21,407 nucleotides of DNA, taken from M3 sp045133615 (GTDB lineage Bacteria > Bacteroidota > Bacteroidia > Bacteroidales > Muribaculaceae). Where the stretch lies: positions 1-21,407 of the forward strand of contig JBGUUQ010000019.1 of the NCBI GenBank assembly GCA_045133615.1, written 5' to 3'. Of the stretch, positions 16,401 to 21,407 are shown in pieces. Under the pieces are notes generated by a model. It saw nothing but the letters and a program-made list of their open reading frames with translations. It was not told the origin of the DNA and ran no database searches. Position 1 is the stretch's first letter; every line of letters begins with the position of its first letter. The position numbers were made by a program, and so were the translations under genes.

Positions 16401-18819
16401 CGGTATCACCATTACATTTGTCGAAAAGGACGAGGACAAGGGCGTATATCGGTGCTATTATAAGGGCAGCGAGGATAACGATGTTATTGATTGTCGATAC
16501 GCAGTCGGCGACCTTGTGCGCTGTGAATCATTCAACATACAAGGCACAAAACAGCACTTCTTTTGGCGCGAGGTCGTAGCGGTCAACAACAAGGCATCGA
16601 ATTTTGAACTAAAAATAACCAACTGCGCGACTGGTAGCGATGCGCCTTTGAATGGAGATAGCACTATCCAGTTAGGCCATAAAAACGGTGGACACCGAGC
16701 TTCCGCAATATGCCTTTCGACAACTAACAACAGCGCACCAAGCATAACCCTTTATAGCAATATTACAACATACTCGCTCAATGAGAAAGATATGGTTGCA
16801 ATGGGCGTCGATGCTTCGACATCGAGGGCATTCTTTAAATGCCTCGGCGATGGCTTTATTGGTGATGATAAGTCATACTTTAAATTCACTAAAGCTGGCG
16901 GTGTAGAGATTAAGGGCCGCATATCGGGAGAGTCTACGGTCGGTGGGAACACCATCAATAGTCTTTTTGAGGGTATTGATGATTACGCATACCTTAAAGA
17001 AGCACTTGCACAAAAGTCCATAACCGAGGGCGGGCTATTTCTGACCTCGCTCATTGCGCTCGGCATTGCCGACCCTGACGCCCCGGATGACATTTCAAAA
17101 CGCACAACATGGAGCGGTATTAACGGTATCGTTTCAGAGGATAAGGGTAATCACTCAATCGCGGCGTGGTATGGCGGCAATATGGCCGACTTGGAAGATT
17201 ACTACGATTGGGATTCCGTAAATCGTGAGTGGAAGCTTAAAAACGGCATAACGCAAGCTCAAGCTGATGCAGCACGTATCGCGCAAGGGGTTGACCGCAT
17301 GGATGGCACCGGATACCGCGCAGGCGGCAACTTTTGGTGGGATGCGGACGGCAACCTGTTTGCAGACCCTATGACGTTTATTGTGGGCGAAAATTACGTC
17401 GGCCTAAACCTCGCGCTATTTCAAATATACCCAAATACCGCAAAGGAGATTAGTGAAGTCAATTACATAACACCATCAACGACTTTCAGTAATATCCGAT
17501 TAGGATTAAAGAATGACTACGGCACTATTGAATGGGATTCAGAACGCAAGATGTTCAAGCTCAGCCACGGTTTATATTCGGGTGGAGATATTACGGCGTT
17601 TGGTGTTGGCGGGTCGGATAATCCGTCGGGTGGTGGTGGCATTGACCTCGCGGAACTGCAAAAGTATCTAACGGACAACAACTACCTGACAAAGCCAGTC
17701 GCAGATACTTTGTATCAGCCATTAGGTACAGTTACACCAACAGACGGGTATGTAACGTTAACAACCCAACAAAACATAACTGGGCAAAAGAATTTCCTAT
17801 CATTCGTTGATATATCGGCGAACAACATTGCATTAGGATTGAATGACGCTGACGGAAACGAGAAGTTTGAATTTGGCACAGGCACCAATCCCACAATATT
17901 CATATACGGTGGAACATATCAAACAAGGATTGGCTCTACCGATGGCGGCAGGGGCATCGCGCTACGATACTATGACGCCACTAATAACACATACCCCGAA
18001 GCAGACCTCTTATGCGGCCAAATAAGCACACAAGGACATCCAATATTCCTTGATGTTGACTATAAGGCCGATTTGGCATACAATGCGACATATGATAATA
18101 TATACGTCACAAAACCCTTTGCAATGGCGAATAATCGACTTTGCACAGGGCTAAACGCAGACATGCTCGACGGTAAGCATTTGTCGGACATTACCGATGG
18201 AAATGTCGCAAGTGCCACTAAACTTCATACAGCAAGGTCTATTTGGGGCCAATCATTCGACGGCACGGGCAATATATCGGGCGCGTTAACTAATGCCACA
18301 ACAATTACCGCATCTACAAGCGTTATATGCCGTGAGTTCAAGACCTCTGACGATGCTATGCGCATAATGGCGGATTTTATGAAGCTTACAGGCAACTGGC
18401 CGTATTTTTCGTTAAATCGCATAAACAGTTCGGAATCTGTACGCATACAGCTGCAAGGCGGCACAGCTAACACCATTGCTTTTAATGGCGTTGATGCAGA
18501 AGGAAAAAATGTCATGGCGTCGCTTTATTGCAATGGAATCAATGCCGAGGGCCAAGTCATAGCTCGCGGTCTTAGTATGCCTAACGGTAAGGTCATAAGT
18601 TGGTGGGGCGGCGCTCGCATGTGGTACGACGCGACCAACGACTGCATCATTTGCAACAAAAAGATAATTTCGTACAATGACATTTCGGCTTTCGACGAAA
18701 ACCAAGGTGCAAGTATGTGGGGTGAAGCTAAGATGTGGTATGACGAAACTCGCGATGCCATAATCTGCAACAAAACAATCGTTTCAGAAAACGACATCAC
18801 GGCCTTTGCAGAACAATAA
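13486..18819 (+). CDS. Large tail-tip / receptor-binding protein
   Basis: 1777 residues. The first 110 residues or so and the region up to about 850 look like a tail hub/tip scaffold (RYKHELVFKSEREQLADIFF, typical of tail endopeptidase-like hub proteins; YPLYISSFEMDCSTDVLPSI near 830). A Gly/Ser linker (GGNIGGSGSG) lies near 874-883. Next comes a domain I associate with Bacteroides phage tail proteins: a VDRLHVRMKAVFQELEI segment, a GGEQYITPGGG segment, and YAVGDLVRCESFNI. From about 1480 it becomes fibre-like, with LNADMLDGKHLSDI near 1555 and ATKLHTARSIWGQSFDGTGN near 1578, motifs common in tail fibres that bind host surfaces. It ends in a duplicated 33-residue module. No S74-type self-cleaving chaperone is visible. 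Overlaps the portal stop by 4 bases. Confidence 0.85.
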   Translation: MIREVLTIKRDNDTTVDDVIGLEIVNYNLTTARMGLPRLTATLMHKKCLDKQWKLNEYVELRGEKFFIRDTPTSSKDNSDVRYKHELVFKSEREQLADIFFYDVVTSKSDTQDKPASNSTDFAFYGPIAEFIDRLNCALLYAGVGDSILKTKTNLTTADTPVGDGYCVMLSQVSEYDLTEVKELSFSNQYILDALNYGYEQYEIPYEFRGKQIIFGAISTTLNYVFEYGIQNALLSVKKNNVNARLINRITFKGGTENIPYYYPNETEYGHVSVAATSGNNVVTSDKLSIINMSKLLANVRADEKITYRHNASYVGGSATLLGISYYLGTQDEQGLFHEYAPGDWIATPKNDLQLQIRFRSNETAPIQLSYIPMGIWTQDSASPGTTSNLLRSEYGLVSISLVQTTSGGIPTDRNIPYKGRLSDGSLMFDEAPEGDYLLSIGVAGLPQNAWWQILDDFKWEITAIHGYYWKIGDRVINDLSEVGLKFNGNLSSNAVGDSIYWTSSGRIPTQTNLMPPIYRNTHGDERFYNATNDPESDAYVGNDGTRHKEAYIDPDTEQYYEFDNPYTEGNPKEYIYENEDIKPTIEDVTNASGQLLGSIAAVAFDADDSDYLKIGSDDDNDKYEHSFFYIKLNRFDGAYGFDLFTHASQTAPMTIQMTSGPCSGCKFKIQALETVEDGVQVWKNPVQTDGPNGNIFSGNYTDKVNKNNIQQWQQNSEQNSIWICVQKDVDTFGVIMPNRSNEYLPAANDTFNIINIDLPQPYILAAEKRAEQEMMRYMFDHNSESFTFDIDCSRIFFTERPDILDAIDEYVKIKVKYDGVTYPLYISSFEMDCSTDVLPSIKLTVDKELTTSQSFIESVAQRAASLIANATTMGGNIGGSGSGVNVAITDARYLSKIQDDYTPHTVKTDKAFEVGNYLAGASGGFFGKDEDTEESVLEVDRLHVRMKAVFQELEIASAKTIGGEQYITPGGGITITFVEKDEDKGVYRCYYKGSEDNDVIDCRYAVGDLVRCESFNIQGTKQHFFWREVVAVNNKASNFELKITNCATGSDAPLNGDSTIQLGHKNGGHRASAICLSTTNNSAPSITLYSNITTYSLNEKDMVAMGVDASTSRAFFKCLGDGFIGDDKSYFKFTKAGGVEIKGRISGESTVGGNTINSLFEGIDDYAYLKEALAQKSITEGGLFLTSLIALGIADPDAPDDISKRTTWSGINGIVSEDKGNHSIAAWYGGNMADLEDYYDWDSVNREWKLKNGITQAQADAARIAQGVDRMDGTGYRAGGNFWWDADGNLFADPMTFIVGENYVGLNLALFQIYPNTAKEISEVNYITPSTTFSNIRLGLKNDYGTIEWDSERKMFKLSHGLYSGGDITAFGVGGSDNPSGGGGIDLAELQKYLTDNNYLTKPVADTLYQPLGTVTPTDGYVTLTTQQNITGQKNFLSFVDISANNIALGLNDADGNEKFEFGTGTNPTIFIYGGTYQTRIGSTDGGRGIALRYYDATNNTYPEADLLCGQISTQGHPIFLDVDYKADLAYNATYDNIYVTKPFAMANNRLCTGLNADMLDGKHLSDITDGNVASATKLHTARSIWGQSFDGTGNISGALTNATTITASTSVICREFKTSDDAMRIMADFMKLTGNWPYFSLNRINSSESVRIQLQGGTANTIAFNGVDAEGKNVMASLYCNGINAEGQVIARGLSMPNGKVISWWGGARMWYDATNDCIICNKKIISYNDISAFDENQGASMWGEAKMWYDETRDAIICNKTIVSENDITAFAEQ
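18604..18816 (+). repeat. Tandem C-terminal module in the tail-tip protein
   Basis: Two 33-residue copies, residues 1707-1739 (WGGARMWYDATNDCIICNKK onward) and 1745-1777 (WGEAKMWYDETRDAIICNKT onward), are identical at 22 of 33 positions and end NDI(S/T)AF. Nucleotide sequences have diverged more than the protein. A weaker third copy (residues 1350-1372, ending GGDITAF) lies upstream. Confidence 0.85.
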
Positions 18820-18835
18820 CTTTTGACTAACTTTG
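18805..18835 (+). promoter_or_regulatory. Consensus Bacteroidota promoter for the gene at 18840
   Basis: TTTG at 18805-18808, 19-base spacer, TAACTTTG at 18828-18835. Both elements and the spacing match the Bacteroidota housekeeping consensus. The box ends 4 bases (CAAT) before the ATG at 18840, so the transcript should begin at or next to the start codon. The -33 element lies inside the tail-tip coding sequence. Confidence 0.75.
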
Positions 18836-18839
18836 CAAT

Positions 18840-19127
18840 ATGGATAAAATAAAGAAAATCAAGACTATTTCGCAGATTGTCCTTGTGGATAATTCGAGCG
18901 ACGCTGCGCGTGACTATGACATTAAGGCTAATGTAGTCGTAACTAATGGTGCAGTAACCACCATCCCTAACGGATGGGTATCAAGAGAAGGTAACAATCT
19001 TGCTACATTCAACAGATACGATACTAATATGATGTCATGCGATTTCAACACCACTAACGAATCGCAACAAATCATCGCGGCTATAAATAACTTTGTAGAA
19101 AACGTCTTTAATGAAGTCCACGAATGA
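18840..19127 (+). CDS. Small hypothetical protein downstream of the tail-tip gene
   Basis: 95 residues; basic start (MDKIKKIKTISQIV), then a beta-rich core (KANVVVTNGAVTTIPNGWVS) and an acidic C-terminal helix (QQIIAAINNFVENVFNEVHE). I do not recognise the family. It has its own consensus promoter, with the predicted transcript starting at the ATG, so it can be made independently of the tail operon. Placement after the receptor-binding gene suits an accessory tail protein or a late regulator; nothing in the sequence decides. Its TGA overlaps the next ATG (ATGA). Confidence 0.7.
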   Translation: MDKIKKIKTISQIVLVDNSSDAARDYDIKANVVVTNGAVTTIPNGWVSREGNNLATFNRYDTNMMSCDFNTTNESQQIIAAINNFVENVFNEVHE

Positions 19128-19507
19128 CATACGATAACGCCTTTAAGAAACTCATCCTGCTATCTGACGTGTCTGCATTTACGTTGCAGCCAGCAAGTCT
19201 TAGCGAAGTGATATTACTCCGTGTATATTACAAGCGAACATTAGAATCGTTTAATAAATCGAGTGCTGATATTAACGGTGAAGATGCCGACGAAAACGTT
19301 AAACAAGAGTCACTTAAAAAACTCGCCGCGTCCGACTGTGGGGCTACGCCACGCGGACTATCTGAATCGACATTTGGAGATATTGTGGCCGAAGCAATGA
19401 AAAATGAAACGGTTAACACGCACCTGTTTGTTAATGATGACGGAAGCCCTAAGCCCATCGACACACAAGCATGGTTAATGCTTTTCGCCGAAGAAATTAT
19501 GGTGTGA
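19124..19507 (+). CDS. Small hypothetical protein, last gene of the rightward operon
   Basis: 127 residues, acidic, with few aromatic residues. Helical N-terminal part with SEVILLRVYYKRTLESFNKS, a polar acidic middle (SADINGEDADENVKQE), then PRGLSESTFGDIVAEAMKNE and a hydrophobic end WLMLFAEEIMV. No family recognised and no transmembrane segment. Coupled by a 4-base overlap to the gene before it, so the two are probably co-translated. A hairpin follows the stop at 19513-19534. Confidence 0.68.
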   Translation: MTYDNAFKKLILLSDVSAFTLQPASLSEVILLRVYYKRTLESFNKSSADINGEDADENVKQESLKKLAASDCGATPRGLSESTFGDIVAEAMKNETVNTHLFVNDDGSPKPIDTQAWLMLFAEEIMV

Positions 19508-19512
19508 AATTA

Positions 19513-19534
19513 GGGGCGGCCAAAAAGTCGCCCC
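19513..19534. terminator. Hairpin between convergent operons
   Basis: GGGGCGGC (19513-19520) and GTCGCCCC (19527-19534) pair over eight positions with one G-U, around a 6-base CAAAAA loop. It lies 6 bases after the rightward operon's last stop and 20 bases after the leftward operon's stop on the other strand. No U tract follows on either strand, so it may act as a weak bidirectional terminator or an RNA 3'-end stabiliser. Confidence 0.5.
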
Positions 19535-19554
19535 AATCATTAACCCATAAACCT

Positions 19555-20022
19555 TTATAGGAACTTACGTCCCTGAAAATATAAATGCTCGTAATCAAAC
19601 GGCACTTTACCTTTGCCAAAACCCTTCATAAATGCTTTTGCTGATTTCATTGCATTATACATTGCACGACGTTCAGCAATCGTATATTCGGGGAATGGAC
19701 TATGCGTTGACTTCGTAGGTGTCATGTCAATATCATATCCATTCATTTTCAGTTCTATTCGCACATTTCTTAATACCCGAGCAAAACGCGGTATGCTACG
19801 TTTTGTTTTAGCCTGCTGCCAAAGTCTATCAACCATTTTGGGCGTCAATCTTAATTCTTCGGCAATGTCGATTGTTTTATACCCGAAGTTGTCGGCTATC
19901 CAAACGATAGCATCGCGGACATCTATTACTAATTCTTCTTTGGCAATACCCCTAATCTTGCGTGGGGTCGTCTTTACCGCTTTTGCAGCTATTTCAGTCA
20001 ATCTTGGTAATGTTGGCTTCAT
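19555..20022 (-). CDS. DNA-binding protein with a DnaA domain IV-like region
   Basis: 155 residues. Residues about 6-75 resemble the C-terminal DnaA-box-binding domain: LTEIAAKAVKTTPRKIRG, then EELVIDVRDAIVWIADNFG, then the helix-turn-helix segment KTIDIAEELRLTPKMVDRLW. In DnaA these correspond to the basic-loop region, the R-x-A-x-x-L helix and the eIg..fg..dhsTV helix; the signature DHSTV is not conserved here. The remaining 80 residues are basic (FARVLRNVRIELKMNGYDID; MKSAKAFMKGFGKGK) and unrecognised. There is no ATPase domain, so it cannot be an initiator by itself; an origin-binding adaptor, a transcription regulator or a DnaA-competing factor are options. The ATG overlaps the stop of the resolvase gene by 4 bases (ATGA), so the two are coupled. 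Confidence 0.55.
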   Translation of the reverse strand: MKPTLPRLTEIAAKAVKTTPRKIRGIAKEELVIDVRDAIVWIADNFGYKTIDIAEELRLTPKMVDRLWQQAKTKRSIPRFARVLRNVRIELKMNGYDIDMTPTKSTHSPFPEYTIAERRAMYNAMKSAKAFMKGFGKGKVPFDYEHLYFQGRKFL

Positions 20023-20498
20023 AGGTTCTTTCGTCGTGCGTATTCTAATATAAGTAATGAATCAGCTTTATTGTGGTCGGGATTCTTACATTTTTCTGTC
20101 CGGCGCAGGTCTACATACGGGAATAATCGTTTGGCACAATTTATAGATGTCGCTTTCGTCACGACCTTATTTCCGTCCATAACCTTATCGCACCGCTCCC
20201 ATATTTCTCTTTGCCAATCTTTAGGGGCTACCATTGTATATGGTATTTGCAACGCAGTCAGAAGGCCCACAAGCCACCCCTTGCAATACCCGAAGTTAAA
20301 TGTACTTACCGCAGACGCTCCATATAAAGCATGTACATCCTCTATGGCCGCAAAACAATCGTCATGCGATAATTCTTCAAGCCATTTTGCAATGTCTAAT
20401 GGGTGTGTATCTTTAATGCTTATGTAGCTCCTGATGCTATCGCCTATGGCGGCTAAAAAGCCTTCTTCTCCGGGGTCTATACCTATATACGTTTTCAT
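20019..20498 (-). CDS. RuvC-like Holliday junction resolvase
   Basis: 159 residues, the usual RuvC length. The first strand is YIGIDPGEEG with catalytic Asp8; the second acidic residue is Glu53 in FAAIEDVHA; the last motif is DHNKADSLLILEYAR, with His142 and Asp146, matching RuvC's H..KADA(L/I). Together these form the RNase H-fold metal site that cuts four-way DNA junctions. In phages such enzymes remove branches from replicated DNA before packaging, which would feed the terminase encoded nearby. A TAACTTTG promoter box ends 4 bases before the ATG. The motif GYCKGWLVGLLTALQIPY is typical of phage RuvC-like resolvases. Confidence 0.88.
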   Translation of the reverse strand: MKTYIGIDPGEEGFLAAIGDSIRSYISIKDTHPLDIAKWLEELSHDDCFAAIEDVHALYGASAVSTFNFGYCKGWLVGLLTALQIPYTMVAPKDWQREIWERCDKVMDGNKVVTKATSINCAKRLFPYVDLRRTEKCKNPDHNKADSLLILEYARRKNL

Positions 20499-20502
20499 AC
20501 CA

Positions 20503-20533
20503 CAAAGTTAGCAAAATTGCATCAAATAGCAAC
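20503..20533 (-). promoter_or_regulatory. Promoter for the resolvase gene
   Basis: On the minus strand, GTTG (20533-20530), 19-base spacer, TAACTTTG (20510-20503), then TGGT and the ATG at 20498. One mismatch in the -33 element; spacing and -7 box are consensus. Predicted start site at or next to the ATG. It overlaps the 3' end of the upstream reading frame. Confidence 0.68.
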
Positions 20534-20735
20534 CACCGTGAAACTTAAAAACATGAAATTTGTTACTTAGTTTGAATCGTTTACGCAATTTTTGTTCCAC
20601 ATAAAATCCGTCGGGTGAATATCTCAACGCTAATGGTTCTGCTTTACGCAACAAGTCTACGCTATATTGCATCTTTTCTCGCAGTTGTGGCGATGTTTTT
20701 TTAAGCGCATCTTCAAGGGTTATATTTATCTGCAT
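20508..20735 (-). pseudogene. Probable remnant of a PAPS-reductase-like gene
   Basis: 75-residue frame. Its N-terminal half, with YSVDLLRKAEPLALRYSPDG followed by FYV, resembles the start of phage phosphoadenosine-phosphosulfate reductase-like proteins, in which this helix leads straight into the SGGKDS PP-loop. Here the next residues are EQKLRKRFKLSNKF and no SGGKDS, nucleotide-binding or catalytic part appears in any frame before the resolvase promoter. The likeliest reading is a gene truncated by deletion, with its tail now unrelated sequence. A small intact protein of unknown function is the alternative, since the frame is open and its ATG overlaps the end of the gene upstream by 10 bases. 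The homology is from memory, not from an alignment. Confidence 0.45.
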
Positions 20736-21067
20736 AGTTTGGGTCTAAATCCTTTTAAAAACCAATTATACGAATTAACTTGATTTTGCGCGGACAGATT
20801 GTAATTCCACCATTCGCAAAAGTCCTCAAACTTAATATTCAAATCGACGAGCAATCGAATATCCTCCATACCAAGCGAATATTCCATGTCATTTAGCGCA
20901 AGGGTTTCACCTATGCGGTCTGATGGAATCCACCACGAATCTGAAACATTAAGATTCCACTGATGGCATAAACGTTTGCGATATTCCTCGCAAGCACCAT
21001 CAAATATTAGGGATAGATTTTTGTCGTGCTGTAATCTTAATTGATTTATAATATCGTTGGCTGTCAT
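20726..21067 (-). CDS. Hypothetical protein, aromatic- and acidic-rich
   Basis: 113 residues with unusual Trp content (HQWNLNVSDSWWIPSDRIGE, CEWWNYNLSAQNQVNSYNWF). A central acidic segment is LNDMEYSLGMEDIRLLVDLN, followed by a helix and a basic end (LKGFRPKLCR). I have seen similar small proteins in Bacteroides phages but cannot name a function. The ATG is 1 base after the upstream stop and the end overlaps the next frame, so it belongs to the leftward cluster. Confidence 0.68.
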   Translation of the reverse strand: MTANDIINQLRLQHDKNLSLIFDGACEEYRKRLCHQWNLNVSDSWWIPSDRIGETLALNDMEYSLGMEDIRLLVDLNIKFEDFCEWWNYNLSAQNQVNSYNWFLKGFRPKLCR

Positions 21068-21068
21068 A

Positions 21069-21407
21069 TCAAAAGTCGCTCTTATCTAAAGGGATGTCAA
21101 CGCCACAGTTGGCCGCATACACATCAACTCCGCCTACGATGTCCTTTGTCTGCTTTATATAATCATGCTCACAGCTAAATCTGTCTGACAAGTGCAAAAG
21201 CACCACTCTTTGTAACGATGGCTGATTTAGTCTGCGCACGACTTTAAGAAATTGCTTAATTTCCATGTGATGCTCGTTGCCAGCTATGACCGCTTCGCCA
21301 CTTTCAGCCGATGCCTGCAACAATTCGATTGTATAATTACATTCAAGCATCAAGGTCGTTGTGTCCTTAATATTGTACGGAAAATCTACGCAATCCGTTG
21401 CAAAAAC
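21069..21407 (-). CDS. Metallo-beta-lactamase-fold hydrolase, C-terminal part (5' end outside window)
   Basis: The frame is open to the window edge, so the start lies beyond 21407; 112 residues are seen. A TTG at 21353 is in frame but internal. FATDCVDF at the visible start matches the strand with the metal-bridging Asp, LMLECNYTIELL matches the following 'h.E.Nyd..ll' segment, NEHHMEIKQFLKVV the exposed-His helix, and RVVLLHLSDRFS the last metal-binding His motif. This pattern is that of YycJ/VicX-like nucleases of the metallo-beta-lactamase superfamily. In phages such proteins probably act on DNA ends during replication or recombination, which fits the resolvase next door. Confidence in the fold is good; the substrate is unknown. 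Confidence 0.72.
   Translation of the reverse strand, partial: VFATDCVDFPYNIKDTTTLMLECNYTIELLQASAESGEAVIAGNEHHMEIKQFLKVVRRLNQPSLQRVVLLHLSDRFSCEHDYIKQTKDIVGGVDVYAANCGVDIPLDKSDF

Noticed and set aside
18604..18816. Diversity-generating retroelement variable repeat at the receptor-binding gene end
   Set aside because: The duplicated copies differ at all codon positions and are not biased to adenine-specific changes; no template repeat or reverse transcriptase is in the window.
1..21407. tRNA genes, CRISPR arrays and stop-codon reassignment
   Set aside because: No gap large enough for a tRNA apart from the 148-base divergent region, which shows no cloverleaf; no spaced direct repeats; TAA, TAG and TGA all occur as normal gene ends and never inside the called genes.

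Overview
The window is a morphogenesis module, plus the edge of a DNA-metabolism module, from a tailed double-stranded DNA phage (or prophage) of a Bacteroidota host, most likely a gut Bacteroidales. Three things point to this host. Promoter-like TAnnTTTG boxes, the Bacteroidota -7 element, sit in front of genes. The major structural genes have A/T-rich leaders with no Shine-Dalgarno sequence. The proteins resemble families I know from Bacteroides phages. A tail tube, a frameshifted tail chaperone and a long tape measure, with no sheath gene in view, suggest siphovirus morphology. TAA, TAG and TGA all end genes, so there is no sign of stop-codon reassignment.

Layout. From 9614 leftwards on the minus strand run scaffold-like protein, capsid decoration-like protein, major capsid protein, four small connector/neck proteins, tail tube, a tail-assembly chaperone pair made by -1 frameshifting, a membrane-anchored coiled-coil protein, and the tape measure protein, which leaves the window at base 1. 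From 9763 rightwards on the plus strand run large terminase, an unassigned protein, portal, a 1777-residue tail-tip/receptor-binding protein and two small proteins. The two operons diverge from a 148-base control region (9615-9762). On the right, a leftward cluster enters from beyond the window end: a metallo-beta-lactamase-fold protein (partial), a small hypothetical, an apparent remnant of a PAPS-reductase-like gene, a RuvC-like resolvase and a protein with a DnaA domain IV-like DNA-binding region. It converges on the tail operon at a hairpin near 19513-19534. Intergenic space is minimal and no stretch over 300 bases lacks a gene.

The most striking find is a 136-residue mini-intein inside the tape measure protein (1692-2099, minus strand). 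It starts with Cys, ends His-Asn, is followed by Thr, has recognisable splicing blocks A, B, F and G, and has no homing endonuclease. It interrupts the most conserved motif of the tape-measure domain, so a functional tape measure must depend on protein splicing before tail assembly.

Other notable signals are a textbook -1 frameshift site (UUUUUUU, 7-base spacer, 11-position stem) in the tail chaperone gene; three genes whose TAnnTTTG box ends exactly 4 bases before the ATG, implying leaderless mRNAs; an attenuator-like hairpin after the tail tube gene; and a duplicated C-terminal module in the tail-tip protein.
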